Below are positions 5,775-13,004 of a DNA stretch of 43,620 nucleotides, in pieces. The number at the start of each line of letters is the position of its first letter. Position 1 is the first letter of the stretch. Origin of the DNA: Salinibacterium sp. (GTDB taxonomy: Bacteria; Actinomycetota; Actinomycetes; Actinomycetales; Microbacteriaceae); contig SCSV01000188.1 in the NCBI GenBank assembly GCA_004297555.1, positions 1 through 43,620 on the forward strand. Reading direction: 5' to 3'. Made by a program: the position numbers and the translations under genes. The notes below the pieces were generated by a model. It was not told the DNA's origin. It saw only the letters and a list, made by a program, of their open reading frames with translations, and did no database searches.

Positions 5775-5965
5775 GCGATCTATGGCAGCCCATCGACCAC
5801 CGCCCGCCGCTGCCGCGCATCGAGACCAGCCCGAGCTACACGCCGGCTCCGCAGCTTCTTCCGGAGCACATCGAGCAGCAGTTCAAGATCGCCGAGGACA
5901 TCCGTCGCAAGCGCGAGGGCGACCGGCTGTGGGGACACATCGTCGACGTGGTGAAGGGAACATGA
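5771..5965 (+). CDS. Hypothetical protein
   Basis: 64 aa, MSDLWQPIDHRPPLPRIETS, with a Pro-rich N-terminus and an amphipathic C-terminal helix (IEQQFKIAEDIRRKREGDRL). Coupled by ATGA overlaps to both neighbours. The track contains it only as the tail of an out-of-frame-looking longer ORF. No known function. Confidence 0.6.
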   Translation: MSDLWQPIDHRPPLPRIETSPSYTPAPQLLPEHIEQQFKIAEDIRRKREGDRLWGHIVDVVKGT

Positions 5966-6153
5966 GCGTCGGCACGCTCCCGATCCCGTGGTGGATGTCC
6001 GACCCGGATTACTACCCGCGCAACGACCCGAGGCGGGCCGCGCACCTCGCCAGGATCGCCACACAGCGACGGCTAAACGTGCGCATCGACGCAGCAGCCG
6101 GCGATCAGTCCTACGCGGTGCTCGTGCGCAGAGCTGACATGGAGGGGGAATGA
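5962..6153 (+). CDS. Hypothetical protein
   Basis: 63 aa, MSVGTLPIPWWMSDPDYYPR, with a helical basic middle (RRAAHLARIATQRRLNVRID). ATGA-coupled on both sides. No recognised domain. Confidence 0.55.
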   Translation: MSVGTLPIPWWMSDPDYYPRNDPRRAAHLARIATQRRLNVRIDAAAGDQSYAVLVRRADMEGE

Positions 6154-6335
6154 GACCGATCGTTCCGAGAGGCTGGCAGGAGACGTCAGCTGTGAACCGC
6201 GCGAAGGCCAAGCCGTCGAGCTCGAAGAAGCCGCTGGGCAGCGACCGGCCGATGCTCCACGCGGTGCACGCTTCGAAAGCGCGGCGGTCCAAGCGGCCGA
6301 TCACGCTGCCGGCTATGCCATGGAGTGAGCGATGA
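6150..6335 (+). CDS. Small basic hypothetical protein
   Basis: 61 aa rich in Lys, Arg and Ser (NRAKAKPSSSKKPLGS, ASKARRSKRPITLP); probably unstructured and nucleic-acid-binding if made. ATGA overlaps at both ends and GGAGGGGG upstream support translation. Confidence 0.55.
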   Translation: MRPIVPRGWQETSAVNRAKAKPSSSKKPLGSDRPMLHAVHASKARRSKRPITLPAMPWSER

Positions 6336-6526
6336 GCAACCACCGATGGTCCGAGCCAAACCGGATCGATGCGAACAATACGCTGCGGACCTGCCAGAAC
6401 TGCGGTGTCATCCGCCGCACACGCCACGAGCCGGACAACGACCCGCCGCACTGGACCGAATACGAGAACGCCATGGGCAAGCGCATTGGCCAGATCGGAA
6501 AGGCGCCTCCATGCACGAGCCGATGA
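6332..6526 (+). CDS. Hypothetical protein with CxxC knuckle
   Basis: 64 aa. NTLRTCQNCGVIRRTRHEPD gives a single CxxC pair followed by HEPDNDPPHWTEYENAMGKR. I have seen this type of sequence in other Hyphomicrobiales phages. It may dimerise around zinc. ATGA-coupled. Confidence 0.65.
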   Translation: MSNHRWSEPNRIDANNTLRTCQNCGVIRRTRHEPDNDPPHWTEYENAMGKRIGQIGKAPPCTSR

Positions 6527-7056
6527 TCGGAACGCAGGTTACCTGTTACAGCGAACTGATCGGCGCGATCCGCGACCAGGTCGGCCGGCTCGAGGTCCGC
6601 TACGAGGATTTCGACACGCTCGCAGGCTTTGCATCCGGGCTCACCGGCAAGGCGTTCGGGCTGGCGCAAGTCAAGCGGCTCGGCCCGGAGAAGCTGTTTG
6701 ACGCGCTCCGGGCGGCAGGGCTACGGTTGCGGGTCGAGGAGGACCCGGAGCAGGTCGAGAAGATGCGCCGCCGGATCGCCGAGAATTTCATCCCGAGGCA
6801 GGCAAATCAGGCGCGCATGGGGAATTGTTCCAGCCCTGCTGGGACGCATATGTACAGCCGTGTTTTCAAGCACTTCGCGAAGAAGGGCGGCAAAGCGCGC
6901 ATCGCCAGCATGAGCCCTACCGAGCTGCGAGAACACCAACGCGCCGCCAGTAATGCTCGGTGGATAGCGTTTCGAAAACAGAAACAGGCCAGAGAACGGG
7001 CGGCAAAAGCCAGAAAGCGGCGTCTCCTTATGAGCGAGGGAGTGGCTGCCCCATGA
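6511..7056 (+). CDS. Hypothetical protein, putative DNA-binding
   Basis: 181 aa from ATG 6511, or 177 aa from ATG 6523, which gives an ATGATC overlap with the upstream stop. Residues ~5-90 (MIGTQVTCYSELIGAIRDQV ... FASGLTGKAFGLAQVKRLGP) look like a small helical, HTH-type domain found in rhizobial phages. The C-terminal region has KHFAKKGGKARIASMSPTEL and a basic tail, typical of GGKAR/AARW nucleic-acid-binding tails. Function unknown. Confidence 0.7.
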   Translation: MHEPMIGTQVTCYSELIGAIRDQVGRLEVRYEDFDTLAGFASGLTGKAFGLAQVKRLGPEKLFDALRAAGLRLRVEEDPEQVEKMRRRIAENFIPRQANQARMGNCSSPAGTHMYSRVFKHFAKKGGKARIASMSPTELREHQRAASNARWIAFRKQKQARERAAKARKRRLLMSEGVAAP

Positions 7057-7406
7057 AGGAATACCACAGAATCTGGCTCAGAGCTCACCCTGAGCGATCC
7101 CGTGATTGGTTGAAAAAGATGATCGCCGACGGGTTCGATATCCATCATGTGGACGGCAACCATGCCAACAATCATCCGGCCAACCTCATTTTAATGGACG
7201 GTATCGACCATATGCGGCTGCACGGGCTATTCAAAATGGCCCGGCCCGATAGGCGCGAGGCGGTGGCGAAGGCATCGCGAGAGCGCTGGGCCAAGACTCC
7301 TCAGAAGGATCGCGTCGCTCATGCCAAGAGGATCGCAAATATTCGCTGGAAGAGGATCCGGGCAGACCGGAAGCGGGCAGAGCAGCAGATGGAGGCGGGG
7401 ATATGA
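7053..7406 (+). CDS. HNH homing-type endonuclease
   Basis: 117 aa from ATG 7053. Residues ~28-50, DIHHVDGNHANNHPANLILM followed by DGIDHMRLHG, are the HNH_3 signature of phage homing endonucleases (HHxDGNxxNN, N, H). The basic C-terminus with repeated RERWAK/IRWKR fits DNA binding. A free-standing mobile nuclease is likely, though it is perfectly coupled by ATGA overlaps, so the insertion is old or domesticated. Confidence 0.8.
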   Translation: MKEYHRIWLRAHPERSRDWLKKMIADGFDIHHVDGNHANNHPANLILMDGIDHMRLHGLFKMARPDRREAVAKASRERWAKTPQKDRVAHAKRIANIRWKRIRADRKRAEQQMEAGI

Positions 7407-7609
7407 GCGGCTGGCAGGATCTCGACGATGATGAGAGGTATGCGGAGATGTATCTGCGTAGGGTCATCAATCTCCCGGCGGCGGTGAGTGAGCGCACCAA
7501 AGCCGAGCTCGATATGGGCGCCTTTGGCATCGGCGCGGTGTTCGTGAGCAATGACGGCACGGTCAGTCATGTTCCGATCGGCGAGATGCGCGAGGAGGTG
7601 CCGAAATGA
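7403..7609 (+). CDS. Hypothetical protein
   Basis: 68 aa, MSGWQDLDDDERYAEMYLRR; an acidic helical N-terminus then two beta-like segments (GAFGIGAVFVSNDGTVSHVP). ATGA-coupled on both sides. No family recognised. Confidence 0.6.
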   Translation: MSGWQDLDDDERYAEMYLRRVINLPAAVSERTKAELDMGAFGIGAVFVSNDGTVSHVPIGEMREEVPK

Positions 7610-7860
7610 GCGAAATGATCGAGCATGTCGCGCAGGCGCTGGAGGCTCGCTGTGCCGCAGATTTGGCCGTGGAGGCGGAATCGATCGATTGGAGGGAGAT
7701 GGCGCGCGCCGCGATCGAGGCCATGCGCGAGCCGACCGATGCGATGCTGCTGCAAATCAGGGGCGTGTTACTCACCTGGGACAGCCGCGATAGGCCGCAA
7801 ATCGAGGAGTCGGATGCGCGGGAAGCGTGGCAGGACGCGATCGACGAGGCGCTGAAATGA
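7606..7860 (+). CDS. Hypothetical protein
   Basis: 84 aa, acidic and helical: HVAQALEARCAADLAVEAES, WREMARAAIEAMREPTDAML. This 'W..MARAAIEAMREPT' pattern is common in alphaproteobacterial phage hypotheticals. ATGA-coupled. Function unknown. Confidence 0.7.
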   Translation: MSEMIEHVAQALEARCAADLAVEAESIDWREMARAAIEAMREPTDAMLLQIRGVLLTWDSRDRPQIEESDAREAWQDAIDEALK

Positions 7861-8255
7861 GCCTGCGACCTCAAACCCGCCTGGAATGGCTGCAACTCGC
7901 CTGGATGGGCTTCTGCTGCGCACTGCTATTGGCGTGCGCTGCTCTTGCGATCGTGGCCTGGCCCTACGGGCAACGCCATTATGAGCCACACCGCTACGTG
8001 TTCACCATGCCGCTGACCCAGCTCGCGTGCCTGCGCTATGCGCCAGAGGATGGAGAGACGATCCCAGATTGGGACTTCCAGCAGCCGGTCGTGATCGACG
8101 TGGAAGCCTCGCGCGCGGTCTACGTGTACGGCGGTAGGTATATCGCCTGCCCGTTCTCAGTGATCTTCCAGCTCCATGGGCTGTCCCAGCCTGATCCGGA
8201 GCGATGGGATAAGACTTTGGAGCATTTGGACAAAATCATGGACCCTTCGAAATGA
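7857..8255 (+). CDS. Membrane-anchored hypothetical protein
   Basis: 132 aa from ATG 7857. After a short basic start (MSLRPQTRLEWLQLAWMG) comes one transmembrane helix, FCCALLLACAALAIVAW, then a ~90-residue soluble domain with beta-like strands and three Cys. Topology probably N-in with a periplasmic C-terminus. It sits next to a Tat-signal protein (8252), so the pair may act at the envelope, for example in superinfection control (speculative). Confidence 0.65.
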   Translation: MSLRPQTRLEWLQLAWMGFCCALLLACAALAIVAWPYGQRHYEPHRYVFTMPLTQLACLRYAPEDGETIPDWDFQQPVVIDVEASRAVYVYGGRYIACPFSVIFQLHGLSQPDPERWDKTLEHLDKIMDPSK

Positions 8256-8521
8256 CTACCCGCCGCAGCTTCATCACCGGGCTCGTCTCGTTCGCCGCAG
8301 CGCCCGCCATCGTGCGGGTCGGCAGCATCATGCCGGTGAAGGTCATGGAGCCGGCATGGCTGAGCTTCAAAGAGGTCGTTGATCTGTACGTAGATCCGCC
8401 TGGGTTTGCGCCTGACGAACGCTTGAGGCGCTTGTGCGCCCATTATTATCCGTTCAGGACCGTGTGGGACAGCGTCGCTGGCGAGATGCTGCACGAGCAG
8501 GTGGACCCGTGGCTGACGTGA
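8252..8521 (+). CDS. Small Tat-signal protein
   Basis: 89 aa starting MTTRRSFITGLVSFAAAPAI. TRRSFI fits the twin-arginine motif (S/T-RR-x-F-L/I), followed by a hydrophobic stretch and the remaining ~60 residues. I recall nearly identical N-termini in other Hyphomicrobiales phage proteins. Export of a folded small protein from an early operon is unusual. Coupled to its upstream membrane-protein gene by ATGA. Confidence 0.7.
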   Translation: MTTRRSFITGLVSFAAAPAIVRVGSIMPVKVMEPAWLSFKEVVDLYVDPPGFAPDERLRRLCAHYYPFRTVWDSVAGEMLHEQVDPWLT

Positions 8522-8724
8522 TTCTGTTCCCGCCGCCCGAAGAGAGCACCGAAGACATCCTGGTCGACGCGCATATCGCGCTGATGGATGCGATCCAGCA
8601 TCACCAGGACGAGAACATGCAGGTGACGGTCGTGCTCGACCTGGAAGAGGCGCTGCAGCTCGTCGAGCTCATAGAACAGTCGGTCGATCCGGACCGCTTC
8701 GACAGCGACCTGCCGGAGGGCTAG
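8509..8724 (+). CDS. Hypothetical acidic protein
   Basis: 71 aa with a GTG start at 8509 (MADVILFPPPEESTEDILVD); a GTG at 8518 overlapping the previous stop is an alternative. Helical, acidic, with an ILFPPP-type N-terminus common in phage hypotheticals. Last gene of the rightward early operon; its stop codon overlaps that of the converging gene on the minus strand. Confidence 0.65.
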   Translation: MADVILFPPPEESTEDILVDAHIALMDAIQHHQDENMQVTVVLDLEEALQLVELIEQSVDPDRFDSDLPEG

Positions 8725-8921
8725 CGAGGCTCGTTGAGCACCTTGCGCCACTGCTTCGCCAATAGCCCATCCCGAGCCTTCGCCGGCACGATCCGGGCCC
8801 GCCGGCACCAATAGCGCACCAGCTGCCGCTGCACCCCGGCCAACCGCGCCGCCTCAGGCACTGTGACCAGCCCGCGCTGTATCATGGTAAGCACAGCGCG
8901 CTTCGTTTCGAGATCAATCAT
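8721..8921 (-). CDS. Small HTH regulator facing the early operon
   Basis: 66 aa from ATG 8921 (MIDLETKRAVLTMIQRGLVT); in-frame upstream starts exist at 8942 and 8957. VTVPEAARLAGVQRQLVRYW is a clear HTH, with a basic C-terminus. It is the only minus-strand gene between the early and late rightward modules, ends tail-to-tail with 8509-8724 and is divergent from the small terminase gene. The position suits a late-gene or timing regulator (inference). Confidence 0.65.
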   Translation of the reverse strand: MIDLETKRAVLTMIQRGLVTVPEAARLAGVQRQLVRYWCRRARIVPAKARDGLLAKQWRKVLNEPR

Positions 8922-9026
8922 TATCCATTTGAATAATCGCATTTTCGACCGACGCAACGCCCCAGCGCGCGCTCGTCACCACCAGCCAAATGCGAAAAAC
9001 CCTATAGAAATAGGCATATCCCAACG

Positions 9027-9036
9027 GTGCGTTGCG
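9027..9036 (+). promoter_or_regulatory. GTGCGTTGCG motif, copy 1 (upstream of small terminase)
   Basis: Exact 10-mer, 130 nt before ATG 9157, in the 235-nt non-coding gap between the HTH gene and the putative small terminase gene. Extended form GGTGCGTTGCGATC. The rest of the gap contains a weak CCTAT/ATAGG inverted repeat (9001-9014) and no ORF I trust. Confidence 0.5.
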
Positions 9037-9156
9037 ATCAGCACCCACATCCGGCACCACTCTCCGCGCGTCCCGCATCGCGCCCGCGTTCCTTCTGTAG
9101 CGAGCCTGCGAGCGGAAGCACAGGACGAAGGCCAAAGGCCGAGGACGACCCTCCAC

Positions 9157-9663
9157 ATGTCTGGTCTCGCGAACACTCCCATCAATCCCACCGCGATCCA
9201 GCCGCAAACACAGCAAAAACCGGTCAAATCTCGCCTGCCAACCAAGCGCATCCGCCAACTCGTTGGATTGCTGGTATCAGGGGAGTGCAAAACCCAGACC
9301 GCAGCCTGCGAGCGCTTGAAACTCGATCGTTCCTACGCATGCAAGCAACTCCGGCAACCCCACGTTCTCGCCTACATAGAGCAGCAGACACGTGTCGCGC
9401 TCACGCAATCGCAGGCCCCAGCAGCGGCGACGATGCTCCGATTGCTCGACCAAGCGCAGTCCGAGCACGTGCAGAAGGACGTCGCAATCCATCTGCTGTC
9501 GATCGCGGGGCACAAGCCAGCTGCCAACACGCAAGTGTCTGTATCTGTTGATGTTCGCGCCGGCTACGTGCTCGACCTGCGAGAGCCTGGCGAGCGGGGA
9601 TCTGGCGCACAACTGACACACGCACAGACGGTCATCGTGGATAATGGTGAGAAATCAACATGA
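9157..9663 (+). CDS. Putative terminase small subunit (HTH DNA-binding)
   Basis: 168 aa from ATG 9157 (MSGLANTPINPTAIQPQTQQ) with GAGGA 11 nt upstream; the track start at 8863 is too early. A disordered N-terminus, then an HTH region (TKRIRQLVGLLVSGECKTQT ... ERLKLDRSYACKQL), a helical middle (AAATMLRLLDQAQSEHVQKD) and a beta-like end VSVSVDVRAGYVLDL. I recall similar proteins beside terL in rhizobial phages. DNA recognition for packaging is the likely job; this rests on position, size and the HTH. Confidence 0.6.
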   Translation: MSGLANTPINPTAIQPQTQQKPVKSRLPTKRIRQLVGLLVSGECKTQTAACERLKLDRSYACKQLRQPHVLAYIEQQTRVALTQSQAPAAATMLRLLDQAQSEHVQKDVAIHLLSIAGHKPAANTQVSVSVDVRAGYVLDLREPGERGSGAQLTHAQTVIVDNGEKST

Positions 9664-9892
9664 TGGCACGGTGTGACGCTCCCCTGATGAGGGAGACAGC
9701 GTTGATGTGGCAAGAGCGCGTAATCGACGGGTGGGGGTGGGGGTCGCGCATTCACGCGGGCGTCCCGGGCGGGGGCGGGGGCAAAGTTTCGAGCTCGGCG
9801 AGAACGCTGGGATCACGCCCTCTCGATAGACCTTCAGGGGTGTGACGGTATTTTTTGTTTTTCTGAAACCTCAACGAGGAAAGGTTGGGACC
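9664..9892. other. Non-coding gap with G-rich quadruplex-prone tract
   Basis: 229 nt between the putative small terminase and the next gene. It contains two clusters of G-runs on the plus strand (9729-9743 and about 9758-9781, runs of 3 to 5 G), a short CTCCC/GGGAG hairpin (9679-9695) and a T-rich stretch near 9850-9862. A pac/cos or regulatory site is possible because such sites often lie near the small terminase gene, but nothing in the sequence proves it. Confidence 0.4.
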
Positions 9893-10249
9893 ATGAGCGA
9901 ACCTTGGACATGCAGTTGCGGCGAGCGTCTTTTTCGGCTGACTCGTGAAGGTGCCGTGTGCAGCAAATGTCGGCTTACTGCGGACTGGGCGCCGAAATCG
10001 ATGCCGCGATATCGGTCGCACAAGTCAGTGCGAGCGCTGGAGCTGAAGGACACGCCGATTCGCGACATGACGACGGGCGAGTGGGTGCTGCAATTTGAGG
10101 AAGGCTTTGCGTCGTCTGCTGCACCTGACGAGATGTTCAGCCGTTACAAGCCGGTGGCCGGCGACTTCTACGTGGTCTATGCGGACGGCTATCAGTCGTT
10201 CTCGCCGCGCAAGGCGTTCCTTGAGGGCTACACGCGGGAGGATTTGTAA
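9893..10249 (+). CDS. Hypothetical zinc-ribbon protein
   Basis: 118 aa from ATG 9893 with AGGAAAGG upstream. An N-terminal ribbon CSCGERLFRLTREGAVCSKC provides two Cys pairs. The C-terminal half, PDEMFSRYKPVAGDFYVVYA followed by DGYQSFSPRKAFLEGY, is a conserved domain in many phage hypotheticals. Function unknown. First of five small genes before terL. Confidence 0.75.
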   Translation: MSEPWTCSCGERLFRLTREGAVCSKCRLTADWAPKSMPRYRSHKSVRALELKDTPIRDMTTGEWVLQFEEGFASSAAPDEMFSRYKPVAGDFYVVYADGYQSFSPRKAFLEGYTREDL

Positions 10250-10476
10250 TGACCGAGGACGTCGGGTTTGAAGACGTGACCGCTGAGATCGCGCGGCTTC
10301 CGGCTGGTCGGCTGGCGGACACGGCGGTCGTCTACCACGGGGACGACGGCACGATCTGTGTTCTGGTGTCGTGTGGCTGCTGCAGCGAGCCGGTGGCGAT
10401 CTTGAGCATGATGCCGGGCCCGATGCGGGAGCTTGCGGCTGATATCATCGAGCACTGCAACGAGAGGGCGTCGTGA
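10249..10476 (+). CDS. Hypothetical protein
   Basis: 75 aa; ATG overlaps the previous TAA by one base. Contains a CGCCSEP cluster inside beta-like strands (TICVLVSCGCCSEPVAILSM). No family recognised; possibly a small metal-binding protein. Confidence 0.65.
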   Translation: MTEDVGFEDVTAEIARLPAGRLADTAVVYHGDDGTICVLVSCGCCSEPVAILSMMPGPMRELAADIIEHCNERAS

Positions 10477-10685
10477 TGCTGAAGGTCTTCACCTGCAACG
10501 ATCACGAAGGATTTTGGCCGGTCGGCGTGGCGTCGGTGATCGTTGCGGCTGACGAAACGGAGGCGCGCGACCTGCTGAAGGTGGAGTTGCGCAGCCACGG
10601 GCTGAAAAGCGAGCAGCCGTTCACGCTCAGGGAAATTCGGACGGATCGTCCGCGGGCATTTGTGCTGATGGATGGGAACTACTGA
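10476..10685 (+). CDS. Hypothetical protein
   Basis: 69 aa from ATG 10476, one-base overlap with the previous stop; the track adds one residue by using GTG 10473. Alternating beta and alpha pattern (MLKVFTCNDHEGFWPVGVAS, DETEARDLLKVELRSHGL) of a small alpha/beta domain. Function unknown. Confidence 0.65.
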   Translation: MLKVFTCNDHEGFWPVGVASVIVAADETEARDLLKVELRSHGLKSEQPFTLREIRTDRPRAFVLMDGNY

Positions 10686-11047
10686 TGCTGACGGCTTTTG
10701 AGCGGATCCCGGATTTTTTCGTCGAGCGCTACGACGATGAGATGCAGGCGTGGGGGCGGAATTTCGGCAAGGTCGGGCCGGTCAAGTCGATCGTGCTGAA
10801 GGAGGGGCCGTTTGCGGATTTGTCGCCGAACCCGGAACAGGGGGCGGTGCTGATCCAGGTCAAGCTGATCGCGAAGATGGAGCGGCTGCGGGACCGGGTG
10901 ACGGTGTCGCCGGCGAGCGAGCGCGACGAGGAGCTGATCCGCAAGCACTGCGAGAAGATGCAGCGACTGAACATCCACCCGCGGAAGTTCTGGAAAGAGC
11001 CGGAGCGGCCGTGGCTGCCGTTCATGCCGACGGTGGGGCAGGCATGA
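10685..11047 (+). CDS. Hypothetical protein
   Basis: 120 aa starting MLTAFERIPDFFVERYDDEM, one-base overlap with the previous gene. Mixed alpha/beta, basic C-terminal half ending KFWKEPERPWLPFMPTVGQA. No family recognised. Confidence 0.65.
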   Translation: MLTAFERIPDFFVERYDDEMQAWGRNFGKVGPVKSIVLKEGPFADLSPNPEQGAVLIQVKLIAKMERLRDRVTVSPASERDEELIRKHCEKMQRLNIHPRKFWKEPERPWLPFMPTVGQA

Positions 11048-11298
11048 TGAGCGAAAACGTCGTCGCGCTGCCAGGCTATTCGGTGCCGACGACTGAGGCA
11101 ATCCCGGAAGTCGTCGCGATCCTGGAGGAGTATCTGGCTAAGGCGCGCGAGGGCAAGGTTGTCGGCGTGGCGGTGGTCACGGCCGAGCGCGATCCTGCCG
11201 CGTTCGACTCGGCCTACCATGCGTCGGATCACAAGCACACGCTGGCGGCCGGCATCATGGCGTTGCACTGGAAGATCGCCTCGCGGATGGCCGAATGA
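11044..11298 (+). CDS. Hypothetical protein
   Basis: 84 aa from ATG 11044 (ATGATGAGC). Contains IPEVVAILEEYLAKAREGKV and a core VVGVAVVTAERDPAAFDSAY, resembling a family of small phage proteins often seen before terminase genes. ATGA overlap with terL. Function unknown. Confidence 0.65.
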   Translation: MMSENVVALPGYSVPTTEAIPEVVAILEEYLAKAREGKVVGVAVVTAERDPAAFDSAYHASDHKHTLAAGIMALHWKIASRMAE

Positions 11299-12863
11299 TC
11301 GAGCGCGACCCGGCCAGCGGCTTCCCGATCTTCCGGCCGGACGGCGCGCAGCTCCGGACGTTCATGCGCGACCGCACGTCGCGGGTGAAGATCATCCAGG
11401 GGCCGCAGGGGTCAGGCACGTCGTCGGCGTGCTGCATGCACGTGTTCCAGCAAGCGCTCGAACAGCCCCGGCAGCAGGATGGCCGGCAGCGGTTTCGGGC
11501 GCACATCCTGCGCGAGACCTATTCGAAGCTTGAGGAAACCACGATCCCGACCTGGAAGGACTGGTTTCCGCCCGGCACCAAGCCGAACGAGTTCGGGGTG
11601 TTCTACGAGACCCGGCCGTACCGGCATGAGATCCGGGTCGGCGCGCTGGAGCTCGACGTGACCTTCGTGGCGATGGAGGACATCCGAGACGCGAAGTCGT
11701 TCTTCATGTCGCTGGAAACGTCGCTGATCTGGTTCAACGAGGTGCAGTTCGCGCAATACGAGGTGTTCTCGGAGGCGGTCGGCCGCGTGTCGCCGCCGCG
11801 CTATCCGGCGGTGAAGGATGGCGGCTGCGCCTGGGGCGGGCTGATCGCGGACACGAACGCGCCGCCGGCGGATCACTGGCTGCCGATCATGCGCGGCGAC
11901 GTGCCGCCGCCGGACTGGATGACGGAGGAGAAGCGCAACGCGCTGAAGCGGCCGGCGAATTGGGGCTTCTACATGCAGCCGCCCGGGCTGATCGAGGAGT
12001 TCGAGGAGTATGTCGATGGCGAGGGCCACACGTCGCGGCGGCTGACTGGCTACCGGCCGAACCCGGCCGCCGAGAACCTGAACAACCTGCCGCCGAAGTT
12101 CTACGAGGAGAAGATCGCCGGCAAGACCAAGTCGTGGATCGACTCGAATATCATGAACCGGTCGAGCGTGGTCACCGACGGCAAGCCGGTCTATCCGCAG
12201 TTTCGGCGCGAGGTAAACGTCGCGACCAAGCCGCTGGAGATCATCCCGGCCGTTCCGGTAACGGTGGGGCTGGACTTTGGCCGGCAGCCGGCGGCTGCGA
12301 TCGGGCAGATGCTGCGCAACGACTGGTTCATCCAGCGCGAGTATGTCGGCCGCGACATGAGCGCCGCCGAATTCGCGCCGCTGCTGAAGACGTACCTCGC
12401 GCAGCAATATCCGGGGTTCAGCTTCATCTTTTGGGGCGATCCGGCCGGCCAGCACCGCGGCGAGGCGACGGACCGCACGCCGTTCGAGGTGTTCGCCGAG
12501 AACGGGATGAAAGTTCTGCCGGCGCCGAATCCGCAGAACATGCGCTCGATCCGCTGGGAGGCGGTGAACGGCGTGCTGCTGCGGCGCTCGCAGTCAGGTC
12601 GGCCGTCGTCGCTGATGATCGACCCGGGCTGCGTCACACTGATCACGGGCCTGGCCGGCGGCTACTTCATGCGGCGGCTGAAGATCACGGGCGAGCGCTA
12701 CAGCGAGGAGCCGGAGAAAAACCAGTATTCTCACGTGTGCGAGGCGTTCGAAAACGCTTTGCTGGGCGGCGGCGAGGGCCGGGCGGTGACGATGGGTCGC
12801 ACGGATGGCCAGCAGCCGGTCCGCGTGCGCGAGCGAAAGACGATGCGGAGGGTGACGGCATAG
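11295..12863 (+). CDS. terL: Terminase large subunit
   Basis: 522 aa, the DNA-packaging motor ATPase and nuclease. Walker A GPQGSGTSS at residues 36-44, a Walker B-like segment SLIWFNEVQF near residue 147, and a C-terminal nuclease domain with GLDFGRQPAA near 325 and FIFWGDPAGQ near 379 that supply the acidic metal ligands. The length is normal for a podovirus large terminase. It couples by ATGA to the upstream small gene. The adaptor partner is probably the product of 9157-9663. Confidence 0.93.
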   Translation: MIERDPASGFPIFRPDGAQLRTFMRDRTSRVKIIQGPQGSGTSSACCMHVFQQALEQPRQQDGRQRFRAHILRETYSKLEETTIPTWKDWFPPGTKPNEFGVFYETRPYRHEIRVGALELDVTFVAMEDIRDAKSFFMSLETSLIWFNEVQFAQYEVFSEAVGRVSPPRYPAVKDGGCAWGGLIADTNAPPADHWLPIMRGDVPPPDWMTEEKRNALKRPANWGFYMQPPGLIEEFEEYVDGEGHTSRRLTGYRPNPAAENLNNLPPKFYEEKIAGKTKSWIDSNIMNRSSVVTDGKPVYPQFRREVNVATKPLEIIPAVPVTVGLDFGRQPAAAIGQMLRNDWFIQREYVGRDMSAAEFAPLLKTYLAQQYPGFSFIFWGDPAGQHRGEATDRTPFEVFAENGMKVLPAPNPQNMRSIRWEAVNGVLLRRSQSGRPSSLMIDPGCVTLITGLAGGYFMRRLKITGERYSEEPEKNQYSHVCEAFENALLGGGEGRAVTMGRTDGQQPVRVRERKTMRRVTA

Positions 12864-12872
12864 GAGAGTAGG

Positions 12873-13004
12873 ATGGGAGTGGCACCGAAATACAACAAAG
12901 ACGGCACGGTAGATTTTGATGCTGACCTTGGGCCGAGCCTATTGCTCGGCATCGCGGTTGTGTCGCTGATTGCGGTCCTGGGCACCGTTTGGTTCCTTTG
13001 GTGA
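12873..13004 (+). CDS. Small membrane protein between terL and portal
   Basis: 43 aa, too short for the track. MGVAPKYNKDGTVDFDADLG is followed by a C-terminal transmembrane segment (LLGIAVVSLIAVLGTVWFL). AGGAG lies 5-8 nt upstream and its stop overlaps the GTG of the next gene. Function unknown. Confidence 0.65.
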   Translation: MGVAPKYNKDGTVDFDADLGPSLLLGIAVVSLIAVLGTVWFLW

